Assembly (NCBI RefSeq): GCF_026810445.1
Contig: NZ_CP113949.1
Location: forward strand, 682,001-746,000
Length of the DNA: 64,000 bases
Reading direction: 5' to 3'
Origin: Pseudomonas sp. BSw22131
GTDB lineage: Bacteria > Pseudomonadota > Gammaproteobacteria > Pseudomonadales > Pseudomonadaceae
This document shows positions 26,630 through 37,491 of this stretch, piece after piece (within the stretch, counting starts at the first letter, position 1; every line of letters begins with the position of its first letter). A model generated the notes under the pieces. That model was not told the origin of the DNA, ran no database searches, and was given only the letters and a program-made list of their open reading frames with translations. A program made the translations under genes and the position numbers.

Positions 26630-28069
26630 CTACCGCTCAACCGGCCGCTCAAAATTCTTAGCCGCTTCCTTCGCCAAGTCAGGCGGCAGGAAGTCCTTAT
26701 CCGGGTTGTAATCCGCTTTCAAATATCGCGACAGGTCCTGCAAATCCCCCGGATTCAATGTTCCCGCTGCTTGTTTCAGCCGCAGGTTGTCGAGAATGTA
26801 GTCGTAGCGGGTGTTGTTGTAGTCGCGCACGGAGGCGTAGAGCTGGCGTTGCGCGTCGAGCACGTCGACGATGTTGCGGGTGCCGACCTGATAGCCGATT
26901 TCTGTGGCTTCGAGCGCGCTTTGGTTGGAGATGATCGATTGCTTGCGGGCTTGCACCTGCTCCACATCGGTGTTCACTGCGCGGTGCAGGTTACGGGTAT
27001 TTTCCACGACCTGACGGCGCAGGCTTTCGCGGCGTTGTTCGCTCTGGCTCAAGCGTGAATACGCTTCACGCACCTGCGAGCTGGTCAGGCCGCCGCTGTA
27101 GATCGGGATGTTCAACTGAACACCGATGGTGCGCTGCTCGACATTGCCGTGATAAGCCTGGCCGGTGAAGTTCGGGTTGGAAAAACCCAGCGCATCGTTA
27201 TCGCCTTTCTCCACTTGGGCCACTGCGTCCAGCGTTGGCGCATGGCCTGCCTTGCGTTGGCGCAGGGTTTCTTCGGCGGCGCTCACCGCGTAGTTGCTGG
27301 CGAGCAAATTCAGGTTTTGCTGGGCGGCGGTGTCAACCCAGGCTTTTGCATCGTTGGGTGTTGGCGTCAGCACCGGCAGCGTGTGAACGATGCCTTCGAT
27401 GGAGTTGTATTCCCGGTTGGTCAGTGTCACCAATGCCTGAAACGCGTCGTCCACCTGGCGCTTTGCAACAATGCGACTGGCCCGCGCCGTGTCGTAACTG
27501 GCTTGTGCCTGCAGCACGTCGGTCTTGTCGGACAGGCCAACGTCGAAGCGCTCCCGCGCTTGATCCAGCTGACGCTTGAATGCGGCTTCCTCAGCCTTGG
27601 TCGACGCGAGGTTGTCCTGGGCGCGCAGCACAGTGAAGTAGTCCTGAGCGCTGTCCAGAATCAGGTTTTGTTCAGTGGCCGACAGCTCAAGTGCGGCCTG
27701 CTCGTTGACGTCTTTGGCCGCTTGCAACTGGAACCAGCGGTCAGCCCGGAAAATCGGCTGGCTCAGCGTGGCTCGATACACCGTGCCGCTGCGGTTGATG
27801 GTGGCCGCAGGTTGATCGAGCTGCGTCCGGGAATTGTTCACGTCAGCGCCACCGGAGATGTTCGGCAGCAAGCCCGCGCGGGCCTGAGGGACGATCTCCT
27901 TGCGGGCGTCATAATCGGCGCGGGCGGCGGCCAGGTCGGCGTTGTTATTGACGGCTTCCTGATAAACGCTGACCAGCCCGGTCTTGGTCGGCAGAGGCAA
28001 ATCCGCTGCTGCGGCCATTGCACTTGAAGCACACGACACGGCAATGGCCAGTGAAAGTTTGCGCAGCAT
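26630..28069 (-). CDS. tolC: TolC-family outer membrane efflux channel
   Basis: 479 residues with an N-terminal signal peptide (MLRKLSLAIAVSCASSAMAAAA) and the duplicated OEP architecture of TolC. Visible are the coiled-coil helices (QARERFDVGLSDKTDVLQAQ about 172-191; YQVGTRNIVDVLDAQRQLY about 395-413). It forms the trimeric outer-membrane exit duct for type I secretion and efflux. The position next to thiC matches PA4974/PA4973. The C-terminal part after about residue 430 is periplasmic and polar. It diverges from thiC. Confidence 0.92.
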   Translation of the reverse strand: MLRKLSLAIAVSCASSAMAAAADLPLPTKTGLVSVYQEAVNNNADLAAARADYDARKEIVPQARAGLLPNISGGADVNNSRTQLDQPAATINRSGTVYRATLSQPIFRADRWFQLQAAKDVNEQAALELSATEQNLILDSAQDYFTVLRAQDNLASTKAEEAAFKRQLDQARERFDVGLSDKTDVLQAQASYDTARASRIVAKRQVDDAFQALVTLTNREYNSIEGIVHTLPVLTPTPNDAKAWVDTAAQQNLNLLASNYAVSAAEETLRQRKAGHAPTLDAVAQVEKGDNDALGFSNPNFTGQAYHGNVEQRTIGVQLNIPIYSGGLTSSQVREAYSRLSQSEQRRESLRRQVVENTRNLHRAVNTDVEQVQARKQSIISNQSALEATEIGYQVGTRNIVDVLDAQRQLYASVRDYNNTRYDYILDNLRLKQAAGTLNPGDLQDLSRYLKADYNPDKDFLPPDLAKEAAKNFERPVER

Positions 28070-28242
28070 TGAGACATTCCCTAGTTATGGTGATCGCCAA
28101 GGCGGATCCAGATGGCTTTGGCGCCGCGTAGCGAGTGTAGTTCCGGAGGATGCCGACAACAATCGGGTAAATCAGCCATTTAACGAGCGTTTGAATTCCG
28201 CGCTTGGCGATCGGCGTGTACGACGACTAGACTGGCGACGTT

Positions 28243-28330
28243 CTTGTCGGGGTGCCTTGCTTTGAGGCTGAGATCGGATAATCCGGATCCCGTTGAACCT
28301 GATCAGGTTAGCGCCTGCGTAGGGAACAAG
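28243..28330 (+). ncRNA. TPP riboswitch (THI element) of thiC
   Basis: The thi-box core is clear: GGGGTGC at 28249-28255, GGCTGAGAT near 28266, CCCGTTGAACCTGATCAGGT near 28289-28308 and GCGTAGGGAA near 28317-28326. CTTGT / ACAAG close the P1 stem. In this family thiamine pyrophosphate binding lowers expression of the downstream gene, here thiC, whose ATG lies about 195 bases further on. The leader between 28331 and 28524 has no gene that I can support and probably holds the expression platform. The stretch 28070-28242 is the divergent tolC/thiC promoter region. Confidence 0.95.
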
Positions 28331-28410
28331 ATTTCTCGTCTCCCGGCGAGTCCTCTTGAGTGTCGTCCGGGGTCGATTGTTCAACCGCTGCTCTGCCAGC
28401 GAGCCGCTGA

Positions 28411-30426
<2,016 letters not shown>

Positions 30427-30429
30427 GCA

Positions 30430-30517
30430 GCAAGTTTCAAGCTACAAGCTGCAAGTTAACAGCGGGCACTTCCCTCGGTTTTCTTGCGGCTTGTAGCTTG
30501 CGGCTTGAGGCTTCTCC
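30430..30517. repeat. Inverted repeat between thiC and cytX
   Basis: The arm CAAGCTACAAGCTGCAAG (about 30442) is answered by CTTGCGGCTTGTAGCTTGCG (about 30483) on the other strand, forming a long imperfect stem of about 18 bp around a 30-bp loop. This resembles the common Pseudomonas intergenic palindrome built of CAAGCT/GCAAG units. It could attenuate transcription into cytX while protecting the thiC message. Confidence 0.7.
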
Positions 30518-30539
30518 CCATTCATCGAGATCAACATAA

Positions 30540-31829
30540 ATGAATCCGGCCAGCACCTATTCGCCTCACATCCCGATCCCCGCCGCCAAGCGTGTCTTTG
30601 GCGGCCGGGATCTGTTCTCCCTGTGGTTCTCACTCGGCATCGGCCTGATGGTGCTGCAAACCGGTGCGCTGCTTGCGCCGGGCTTGGGTATGTCCGGCTC
30701 GATGCTGGCGATCTTTTTTGGCACGTTGGTCGGCGTACTGTTGCTGGCCGCCGTTGGCGTGATCGGCAGTGACACCGGGCTTTCATCTATGGCGGCGCTC
30801 AAACTCAGTCTCGGCAGCAAAGGCGCGACATTGCCTGCACTGCTCAACCTGCTGCAATTGGTGGGCTGGGGCTCGTTCGAGATCATCGTCATGCGCGATG
30901 CCGCCAGCTTGTTGGGCGCCAGCGTTTCGTCACAAACCAGCCTGATCGCCAATCCGTTGCTCTGGACACTGGTGTTTGGCGCGCTCGTCACGCTTCTGGC
31001 TGTGAGTGGTCCGCTGACCTTCGTGCGGCAAGTCTTGCGCAAATGGGGCATCTGGCTGTTGCTGGCAGCCTGCATCTGGTTGACGTGGAATCTGCTGAAC
31101 AAGGCCGATCTTTCCGCACTTTGGGCGCGGGCGGGCGACGGCACGATGCCGTTTGCTGTCGGCTTCGACATCGCGATTGCCATGCCCCTGTCGTGGCTGC
31201 CGCTGATCGCCGATTACTCACGCTTCGGCAAACGTGCGGTCAGTGTGTTCGGCGGCACCGCGCTGGGCTTCTTCGTCGGGAATTTCTGGCTGATGAGCCT
31301 GGGCGTCGCCTACACACTGGCGTTTGCACCGAGTGGTGACACCCATGCATTGCTGTTGGCGTTGGCGGGTGCGGGACTGGGTATTCCGTTGGTGTTGATC
31401 TTGCTTGACGAGTCCGAGAACGCCTTCGCTGACATTCACTCTGCGGCGGTTTCCAGCGGCATTCTGGTGAAAGCCAAGGTCGAGCACATTGCGTTGGTGA
31501 TCGGTGTGATCTGTACCGTGATCGCGTGTCTGGCCCCACTGGCGCAGTATCAGAACTTCCTGCTGCTGATCGGCTCGGTATTCGCGCCGCTGTTTGGCGT
31601 GGTGCTGGTGGATCACTTTATCCTGCGCCGACGTACCGCCGTGGCGACCGATACAGGTTTTCGCTGGATGACGTTGCTGGCCTGGCTGGGCGGCATCAGC
31701 ACGTATCATCTGCTGGCCAATCTGTATCCGGACATCGGTGCAACACTGCCAGCCCTCATCGTGGCTGGCGTGTTGCAGCTGGTGCTGGGGAAAGCGATCA
31801 GCTCCGGCCGGGGAACAGTTCCGGCTTGA
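30540..31829 (+). CDS. cytX: Putative hydroxymethylpyrimidine transporter CytX
   Basis: 429 residues with about twelve hydrophobic segments, of the nucleobase-cation-symport-1 family. CytX is assigned to uptake of HMP, the thiamine pyrimidine precursor, from its association with thi genes. Here it lies 113 bp after thiC behind the inverted repeat, so riboswitch control may extend to it. ATG 30540 follows GAGATCAACATAA. Its 3' end overlaps the convergent lipoprotein gene by 32 bp. Confidence 0.88.
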   Translation: MNPASTYSPHIPIPAAKRVFGGRDLFSLWFSLGIGLMVLQTGALLAPGLGMSGSMLAIFFGTLVGVLLLAAVGVIGSDTGLSSMAALKLSLGSKGATLPALLNLLQLVGWGSFEIIVMRDAASLLGASVSSQTSLIANPLLWTLVFGALVTLLAVSGPLTFVRQVLRKWGIWLLLAACIWLTWNLLNKADLSALWARAGDGTMPFAVGFDIAIAMPLSWLPLIADYSRFGKRAVSVFGGTALGFFVGNFWLMSLGVAYTLAFAPSGDTHALLLALAGAGLGIPLVLILLDESENAFADIHSAAVSSGILVKAKVEHIALVIGVICTVIACLAPLAQYQNFLLLIGSVFAPLFGVVLVDHFILRRRTAVATDTGFRWMTLLAWLGGISTYHLLANLYPDIGATLPALIVAGVLQLVLGKAISSGRGTVPA

Positions 31830-32544
31830 GGATGCCGTTGAGCTGTGGATAAGGAATCTTCAGCTCGATGTGGCCCATGGCGTAGGGCGCGATGGTGGTT
31901 ACCGGGTATTTGAGAATCACCGCGCCGTAGGTCAGAGCGATGTTGGCAGTCCTTTTGAACGGCCAGCTCTGCACGAATGCAGGGTCTTCGCTCATTTTGC
32001 TGCTGATCAGCCAGCCTTGATGGGCGAGTTCGGCTTTCTGCCAGAACGCAGATTCCTGGCCCGGCACCAGCATGTCAGCCAGTGTCAGCACTTTCTGTTG
32101 CTGGCGTGAATAGTTGATGAAGGCCCGGCCTGGATCGCCATGTGCGCCGCCGGTGTCCAGGTAACTGGACAGCTCAACTACCACGATACCGTCATGCTGC
32201 TCGCGTACTTTGGCCTGCAAATAGCTGCTGTTGCGCGCTTGCGCCTGGCTCAGGTATTGCTCCTGATACGCTTTCAGCGTCGGCGGCACGGGGCCGTCGG
32301 AATCTGTGCGGGTCAGTTGCAGCAGGGTGCGCTGAACAATGGCGTCGAGTTTTGGCTCGTCGGGGAAATGCACCGTATCGATGTTCACCAACGGACAGTC
32401 GGCGGTGGTGCAGCCGGGTTTGATCAGCTCGGAGGCGTCACGCTGAACCGTCAGCGGACTGCGCATGTTTGGCTGGAACAGGCTTTGGCAGGCGCCCAGT
32501 ATGAGGGCCACGCAAGCCAGTGAAATGATCTTCAGAAACGACAT
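31798..32544 (-). CDS. RsiV-family lipoprotein (DUF3298/DUF4163)
   Basis: 248 residues. A lipoprotein signal peptide MSFLKIISLACVALILGAC ends in a lipobox (LGAC, Cys at about 19), so the mature protein is membrane-anchored and periplasmic. The body resembles the RsiV/DUF3298 domain: SSYLDTGGAHGDPGRAFINY (about 138-157) and a C-terminal IELKIPY strand. Related RsiV proteins are anti-sigma factors that bind lysozyme, but this one has no cytoplasmic sigma-binding part, so only the extracytoplasmic fold is shared. The start 32544 places the signal peptide correctly. Converges with and overlaps cytX. Confidence 0.82.
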   Translation of the reverse strand: MSFLKIISLACVALILGACQSLFQPNMRSPLTVQRDASELIKPGCTTADCPLVNIDTVHFPDEPKLDAIVQRTLLQLTRTDSDGPVPPTLKAYQEQYLSQAQARNSSYLQAKVREQHDGIVVVELSSYLDTGGAHGDPGRAFINYSRQQQKVLTLADMLVPGQESAFWQKAELAHQGWLISSKMSEDPAFVQSWPFKRTANIALTYGAVILKYPVTTIAPYAMGHIELKIPYPQLNGILKPELFPGRS

Positions 32545-32763
32545 GTTGATCCTTGGCAATGGCAAAGAAAGGCTGCAGCGTCATGTCGCTGCAAGGTGCT
32601 TCGACTCCGAGCAGCGCCATCAGTTCGCCGCCCCGCGGATTAGAGATCGTTTATACCGCCGCCGTCTACCCTGCCCGGCACAATTGCCGGACGGGGGGCT
32701 GCATCCCTTGACCCAGCACGTTAGGATGGGCCGAAGACACTGTGGTCCCGCTGCGAGAATGCT

Positions 32764-33381
32764 ATGACTGATACGACTAAATCGACGCCAACCCGACACG
32801 AGATCACCCAGCGTGAAAACTGCTACAAGGGTTTTTATCAGTTGGACCGATTGCATCTGCGTCATGAGTTGTTTGCAGGCGGTATGGGCCCGCAAATCAC
32901 CCGCGAGCTGTTCGTGCGCCACGACGCGGTTTGTGTGCTGCCCTACGACGCCAAGCGCGATGAAGTGGTATTGATCGAGCAGTTTCGTGTGGGGGCGGTG
33001 GGCAAGACCGCTAACCCGTGGCTGATTGAAATGGTCGCCGGGCTGATCGACAAGAAAGAGGAGCCCGAAGAAGTTGCTCACCGCGAAGGACAGGAGGAAG
33101 CTGGGCTGGTTTTCAAAGCGTTGTGGCCTATTACTCAATACTTTCCGTCGCCGGGTGGCAGCAACGAATTCGTTCATCTGTACTTGGGCAAGTGCGAAAG
33201 CGAAGGCGCGGGGGGCTTGCATGGTTTGGTCGAAGAAGCCGAGGATATCCGGGTGTCCGTCTGGTCTTTCGAGGATGCATTCCAGGCCGTGAAAGACGGC
33301 CGCATCGTCAATGCAGCAACTATTATTGCCATCCAGTGGCTGGCGTTGAACCGCACTGAAATCAGGGGGCTATGGTCGTGA
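32764..33381 (+). CDS. nudF: ADP-ribose pyrophosphatase NudF (Nudix)
   Basis: 205 residues, normal for NudF. The Nudix box is complete at about 98-120: GLIDKKEEPEEVAHREGQEE followed by AGL. It hydrolyses ADP-ribose to AMP and ribose 5-phosphate. The first gene of a run (nudF, DUF1249, cpdA) conserved with PA4971-PA4969. The 219-bp upstream gap, shared with the divergent lipoprotein gene, should hold both promoters. The next gene overlaps by 10 bp. Confidence 0.93.
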   Translation: MTDTTKSTPTRHEITQRENCYKGFYQLDRLHLRHELFAGGMGPQITRELFVRHDAVCVLPYDAKRDEVVLIEQFRVGAVGKTANPWLIEMVAGLIDKKEEPEEVAHREGQEEAGLVFKALWPITQYFPSPGGSNEFVHLYLGKCESEGAGGLHGLVEEAEDIRVSVWSFEDAFQAVKDGRIVNAATIIAIQWLALNRTEIRGLWS

Positions 33382-33824
33382 ATGTAATGCGCGAGCGCTA
33401 TCGTGTTGACCTCGCCGGGCTGCAGGCAGCCTGTGAGGCCAACTATGCGCGCTTGATGCGATTGCTTCCGGACATGCGCAACGCGCAACGGTCAAGGCGC
33501 GTTGCAGTGACGCAAGGCGATCAAATGCTTGGCGTGCTGGCCGTCGAGGTCATTCTCGATTGCCCGTACACCACCACTCTGCAAGTGCGTCAGGAGCACA
33601 GCCTGCCTTGGCTCCCGGTGCCCCGGCTCGAAGTGCAGGTTTACCACGACGCGCGCATGGCCGAAGTGATCGGCGCCGAACACGCGCGACGCTTTCAAGG
33701 CATCTACCCGTACCCGAATGCTGAAATGCATCAGCCCGACGAAAAGGCCCAACTCAACCTGTTTCTGGGTGAGTGGCTGAGTCATTGCCTGGCGTGCGGG
33801 CATGAATTTGAAGCGGTGCGTTAA
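33372..33824 (+). CDS. DUF1249 family protein
   Basis: 150 residues of the DUF1249 family (YqiB in E. coli, PA4970), function unknown. The conserved ends are YRVDLAGLQAACEANYARLM and NLFLGEWLSHCLACGHE. It overlaps nudF by 10 bp and precedes cpdA, the same order as E. coli nudF-yqiB-cpdA, suggesting co-translation with nudF. Confidence 0.9.
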   Translation: MVVNVMRERYRVDLAGLQAACEANYARLMRLLPDMRNAQRSRRVAVTQGDQMLGVLAVEVILDCPYTTTLQVRQEHSLPWLPVPRLEVQVYHDARMAEVIGAEHARRFQGIYPYPNAEMHQPDEKAQLNLFLGEWLSHCLACGHEFEAVR

Positions 33825-33944
33825 CGGTCATTTTTGCTGAGCCCTCCTTTCTCCCCCTTAAATGCGAACCACGACGCGTTGTCCGTTTGCCGTCCACTCG
33901 CTCTCGCACCATAATCCGGCCATATCTGCTCAAGGAGATGGCCG

Positions 33945-34754
33945 TTGCCAAGCGCATCCTCGCAATCCTCGTCCGTAATGGTGGTCCAGTTGACCGACAG
34001 CCATCTGTTTGCTGAGACAGATGGCCAGTTGATGGGCATGAAGACACTCGACAGCCTAAATGCCGTCGTAAAACTTGTGCTTGAAGAGCAGCCGCACGTG
34101 GATCTTGTCATCGCCAGCGGCGATCTCTCGCAGGACGGGTCTGTCGAGTCTTATCAGGCGTTTCGTGATGCGACCGAGCGCCTCGTTGCGCCCACGCGCT
34201 GGCTGCCTGGCAATCACGACGAGTTGGCGCCGATGGCGTATGCCGCACAGCACAGTGACTTTCTCGAACCCGTTGTGGATGTCGGCAACTGGCGCATCAC
34301 GCTGCTGGACTCTGCGGTCCCTGGTTCCGTGCCCGGTTATCTCGAAGACAAACAATTGCAGTTGCTCGCGCAGGCACTGAGTGAGGCGCCGGACCGGCAT
34401 CATCTGGTGTGCCTGCATCACCATCCGGTATCAATCGGCTGTGGCTGGATGGAACCCATCGGCCTGAAAAACCCCGATGCGCTGTTTGCCGTGCTTGACC
34501 GGTTCCCGCAGGTCAGGGCAGTGCTTTGGGGTCATGTGCATCAGGCGTTCGATCAGACGCGCGAGAGTGTGCGTTTGATGGCTTCTCCCTCGACCTGCAT
34601 TCAGTTCGCCCCCGCAAGCGCCGACTTCAAGCTCGACACCCAGGCTCCGGGCTACCGATGGCTGCGGCTGCACAAGGATGGACAGCTTGAAACCGGCGTG
34701 TCGCGGATTGCCGAGGATACTTTCAGCGTAGACCTTAGCGGCGGCGGGTATTGA
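33945..34754 (+). CDS. cpdA: 3',5'-cAMP phosphodiesterase CpdA
   Basis: 269 residues, a calcineurin-type metallophosphoesterase. Metal ligands are in order: QLTDSHLF (about 11-18), ASGDLSQDG (about 51-59), GNHDE (about 89-93), CLHHHPV and LWGHVHQ (about 192-198). It lowers cAMP and so affects Vfr/CRP-type control. The TTG start at 33945 has a strong AAGGAG 7 bp upstream, which decides the start. Follows DUF1249 after 120 bp. Confidence 0.93.
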   Translation: MPSASSQSSSVMVVQLTDSHLFAETDGQLMGMKTLDSLNAVVKLVLEEQPHVDLVIASGDLSQDGSVESYQAFRDATERLVAPTRWLPGNHDELAPMAYAAQHSDFLEPVVDVGNWRITLLDSAVPGSVPGYLEDKQLQLLAQALSEAPDRHHLVCLHHHPVSIGCGWMEPIGLKNPDALFAVLDRFPQVRAVLWGHVHQAFDQTRESVRLMASPSTCIQFAPASADFKLDTQAPGYRWLRLHKDGQLETGVSRIAEDTFSVDLSGGGY

Positions 34755-34887
34755 CGGCGTTATCCAGCGCATTATCGCGTCGGGGTCTGTTGGAGCGCGG
34801 CTAAAAATGAGCTACAGCAGGCGCGTCCCTGTAAACTGCGTGGCTTTGCCCGCGTGAGCGCTTTTTCAGAGGCGCGCGAGGCGACAA

Positions 34888-35517
34888 ATGAAGGTGACTG
34901 GAGGCGTGAGCGTGAACCAAGACCATCCGACGCTGCTTTATATACATGGGCTGAACAGCTCCGCCCTGTCGAAGAAAGCCACGCAGTTGACTGAGATGAT
35001 GCAGCACCTTGGTTTGAGCGAGCAGCTACGCGTGCCTGAGCTGCATCACCATCCGCGGGAAGCCATCGCTCAACTGGATGCTGCGATCAGCGAGCTGGGG
35101 CGGCCATTACTGGTCGGCAGCTCGCTCGGCGGCTACTATGCAACTCATTTGGCCGAGCGCCACGGGCTCAAGGCAGTGCTGATAAACCCGGCAGTCAATC
35201 CGCACCAACTGTTCGACGGTTTTGTCGGTACTCAACAAAACCTTTATACCGGTGAACTTTGGGAGCTGACGCACGATCATGTTGCGGCGCTGGCTGAACT
35301 CGAAGTGCCGGCCCCGCAAGACCCTCAGCGGATTCAGGTGTGGTTGCAGACCGGCGACGAGACGCTCGATTACCGCCGTGCCCAAGCCTTCTATCGAGCC
35401 TGCGCCTTGAGCATCGAAGCAGGCGGCGATCACGGTTTTCAGGGTTTTGCAGAACGGTTGCCCGCGTTACTGTCGTTGGCCGGCTTTGCCTCCCACCTGT
35501 TGAATGTTGACCCGTAG
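34888..35517 (+). CDS. YqiA-family esterase
   Basis: 209 residues of alpha/beta hydrolase YqiA family. LYIHGLNSS (about 18-26) forms the oxyanion region, GSSLGGYYATHLAE (about 75-88) the nucleophile Ser, and GGDHGFQGF (about 187-195) carries the catalytic His. The E. coli homologue sits at the same place between cpdA and parE. ATG at 34888 used; a GTG at 34903 is a possible alternative. Confidence 0.87.
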   Translation: MKVTGGVSVNQDHPTLLYIHGLNSSALSKKATQLTEMMQHLGLSEQLRVPELHHHPREAIAQLDAAISELGRPLLVGSSLGGYYATHLAERHGLKAVLINPAVNPHQLFDGFVGTQQNLYTGELWELTHDHVAALAELEVPAPQDPQRIQVWLQTGDETLDYRRAQAFYRACALSIEAGGDHGFQGFAERLPALLSLAGFASHLLNVDP

Positions 35518-35586
35518 GTCTGCCAGACACTGCGCGCTGCAACGTTGATACCCCGAATTTTAATGAACGACTGATGACGAGACCCT

Positions 35587-37491
35587 ATGGCCAATCCCAG
35601 CGCTAGCTCTTATAACGCAGACGCCATCGAAGTCCTCTCGGGACTCGACCCGGTCCGCAAACGGCCGGGCATGTACACCGACACCTCGCGGCCGAACCAC
35701 CTTGCCCAGGAAGTCATCGACAACAGCGTCGATGAAGCCCTGGCGGGCCACGCCAAATCCGTGCAGGTCATTTTGCACGCTGACAACTCGCTGGAAGTCG
35801 CCGACGACGGGCGCGGCATGCCGGTGGACATTCACCCGGAAGAGGGCGTGTCCGGGGTCGAATTGATCCTCACCAAGCTGCACGCGGGCGGTAAGTTTTC
35901 CAACAAGAACTACCAGTTTTCCGGCGGCCTGCATGGCGTGGGTATCTCTGTGGTCAACGCGCTGTCGACTCAGGTACGGGTGCGGGTCAAGCGTGATGGC
36001 AATGAATACGAAATGACCTTCGCCGATGGCTACAAAGCCACCGAATTGGCAGTGGTGGGCGCGGTTGGCAAGCGTAATACCGGCACCAGCGTCTACTTTG
36101 CGCCGGACCCCAAATACTTCGACACCCCCAAATTTTCCGTCAGCCGCCTCAAGCATGTGCTAAAGGCCAAGGCAGTGTTGTGCCCCGGTCTGTTGGTCAG
36201 TTTTGAAGACAAAGCCAGCGGCGAGAAGGTCGAGTGGCATTACGAAGATGGCCTGCGCTCTTATCTTCAGGATTCGGTCAGCGATTTTCTGCGGTTGCCG
36301 GATGAGCCTTTTTGCGGCGTGTTCGCAGGCAATAAAGAAGCAATCGACTGGGCGCTGTTGTGGTTGCCGGAAGGTGGCGACAGCGTGCAGGAAAGCTACG
36401 TCAACCTGATCCCGACGGCTCAGGGCGGCACCCACGTCAATGGCTTGCGCCAAGGGCTGCTCGACGCGATGCGCGACTTTTGCGAATACCGCAATCTGCT
36501 GCCGCGTGGAGTCAAGCTGGCGCCGGAAGACGTTTGGGAGCGGATCGCGTTCGTGCTGTCGATGAAAATGCAGGAGCCGCAATTCTCGGGGCAGACCAAA
36601 GAGCGTCTGTCGTCACGTGAAGCTGCTGCGTTTGTGTCCGGTGTGGTCAAGGATGCGTTCAGCCTGTGGCTCAATGTGAACTCCGAGCTGGGCATGCAGT
36701 TGGCAGAGCTGGCGATCAACAACGCCGGACGTCGCCTCAAGGCCAGCAAAAAGGTCGAGCGCAAACGCATCACTCAGGGGCCAGCGTTGCCCGGCAAGCT
36801 GGCCGACTGCGCCGGTCAGGATCCGATGCGCTCCGAGCTGTTTCTGGTTGAAGGTGATTCCGCCGGTGGCTCAGCCAAACAAGCGCGTGACAAGGAGTTC
36901 CAGGCCATCCTGCCGTTGCGCGGCAAGATCCTGAACACTTGGGAAGTGGACGGCGGCGAAGTGCTCGCCAGCCAGGAAGTCCACAACATCGCGGTTGCCA
37001 TCGGCGTCGATCCGGGCTCTGCGGACATCGCGCAGTTGCGCTACGGCAAAATCTGCATCCTCGCCGATGCCGACTCGGACGGCCTGCACATCGCAACGTT
37101 GCTGTGTGCTCTGTTCGTTCAGCATTTCCGCCCGTTGGTGGATGCTGGGCACGTGTATGTCGCCATGCCGCCTCTGTTCCGCATCGACCTGGGCAAGGAC
37201 ATTTACTACGCCCTGGACGAGGCCGAGCGCGATGGCATTCTCGACCGTCTGGTGGCCGAGAAGAAACGCGGCAAACCGCAGGTCACCCGATTCAAAGGCC
37301 TGGGCGAGATGAACCCGCCCCAATTGCGCGAAACCACGATGGACCCGAACACCCGTCGACTGGTCCAGCTCACGCTGGATGACTTCGCCGCAACGTCGGA
37401 AATGATGGACATGCTGCTGGCGAAGAAACGCGCCGGTGATCGCAAAAGCTGGCTCGAATCCAAAGGCGATCTGGCTGAGGTGCTGACTTGA
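35587..37491 (+). CDS. parE: DNA topoisomerase IV subunit B
   Basis: 634 residues, full-length ParE. The GHKL ATPase domain shows VIDNSVDEALAGHA (Asn-Asp of the ATP site), DDGRGMPVDIH and GGLHGVGISVVNAL. The TOPRIM region shows LVEGDSAGGSA and ADADSDGLHIATLL. With ParC it decatenates daughter chromosomes. The stop shares an A with the next start (TGATG), linking it to two small genes before parC. Confidence 0.97.
   Translation: MANPSASSYNADAIEVLSGLDPVRKRPGMYTDTSRPNHLAQEVIDNSVDEALAGHAKSVQVILHADNSLEVADDGRGMPVDIHPEEGVSGVELILTKLHAGGKFSNKNYQFSGGLHGVGISVVNALSTQVRVRVKRDGNEYEMTFADGYKATELAVVGAVGKRNTGTSVYFAPDPKYFDTPKFSVSRLKHVLKAKAVLCPGLLVSFEDKASGEKVEWHYEDGLRSYLQDSVSDFLRLPDEPFCGVFAGNKEAIDWALLWLPEGGDSVQESYVNLIPTAQGGTHVNGLRQGLLDAMRDFCEYRNLLPRGVKLAPEDVWERIAFVLSMKMQEPQFSGQTKERLSSREAAAFVSGVVKDAFSLWLNVNSELGMQLAELAINNAGRRLKASKKVERKRITQGPALPGKLADCAGQDPMRSELFLVEGDSAGGSAKQARDKEFQAILPLRGKILNTWEVDGGEVLASQEVHNIAVAIGVDPGSADIAQLRYGKICILADADSDGLHIATLLCALFVQHFRPLVDAGHVYVAMPPLFRIDLGKDIYYALDEAERDGILDRLVAEKKRGKPQVTRFKGLGEMNPPQLRETTMDPNTRRLVQLTLDDFAATSEMMDMLLAKKRAGDRKSWLESKGDLAEVLT

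Noticed and set aside
28243..28330. CRISPR or tRNA-like structure in the thiC leader
   Set aside because: The conserved thi-box order identifies it as a TPP riboswitch; no repeat-spacer pattern exists anywhere in the window.
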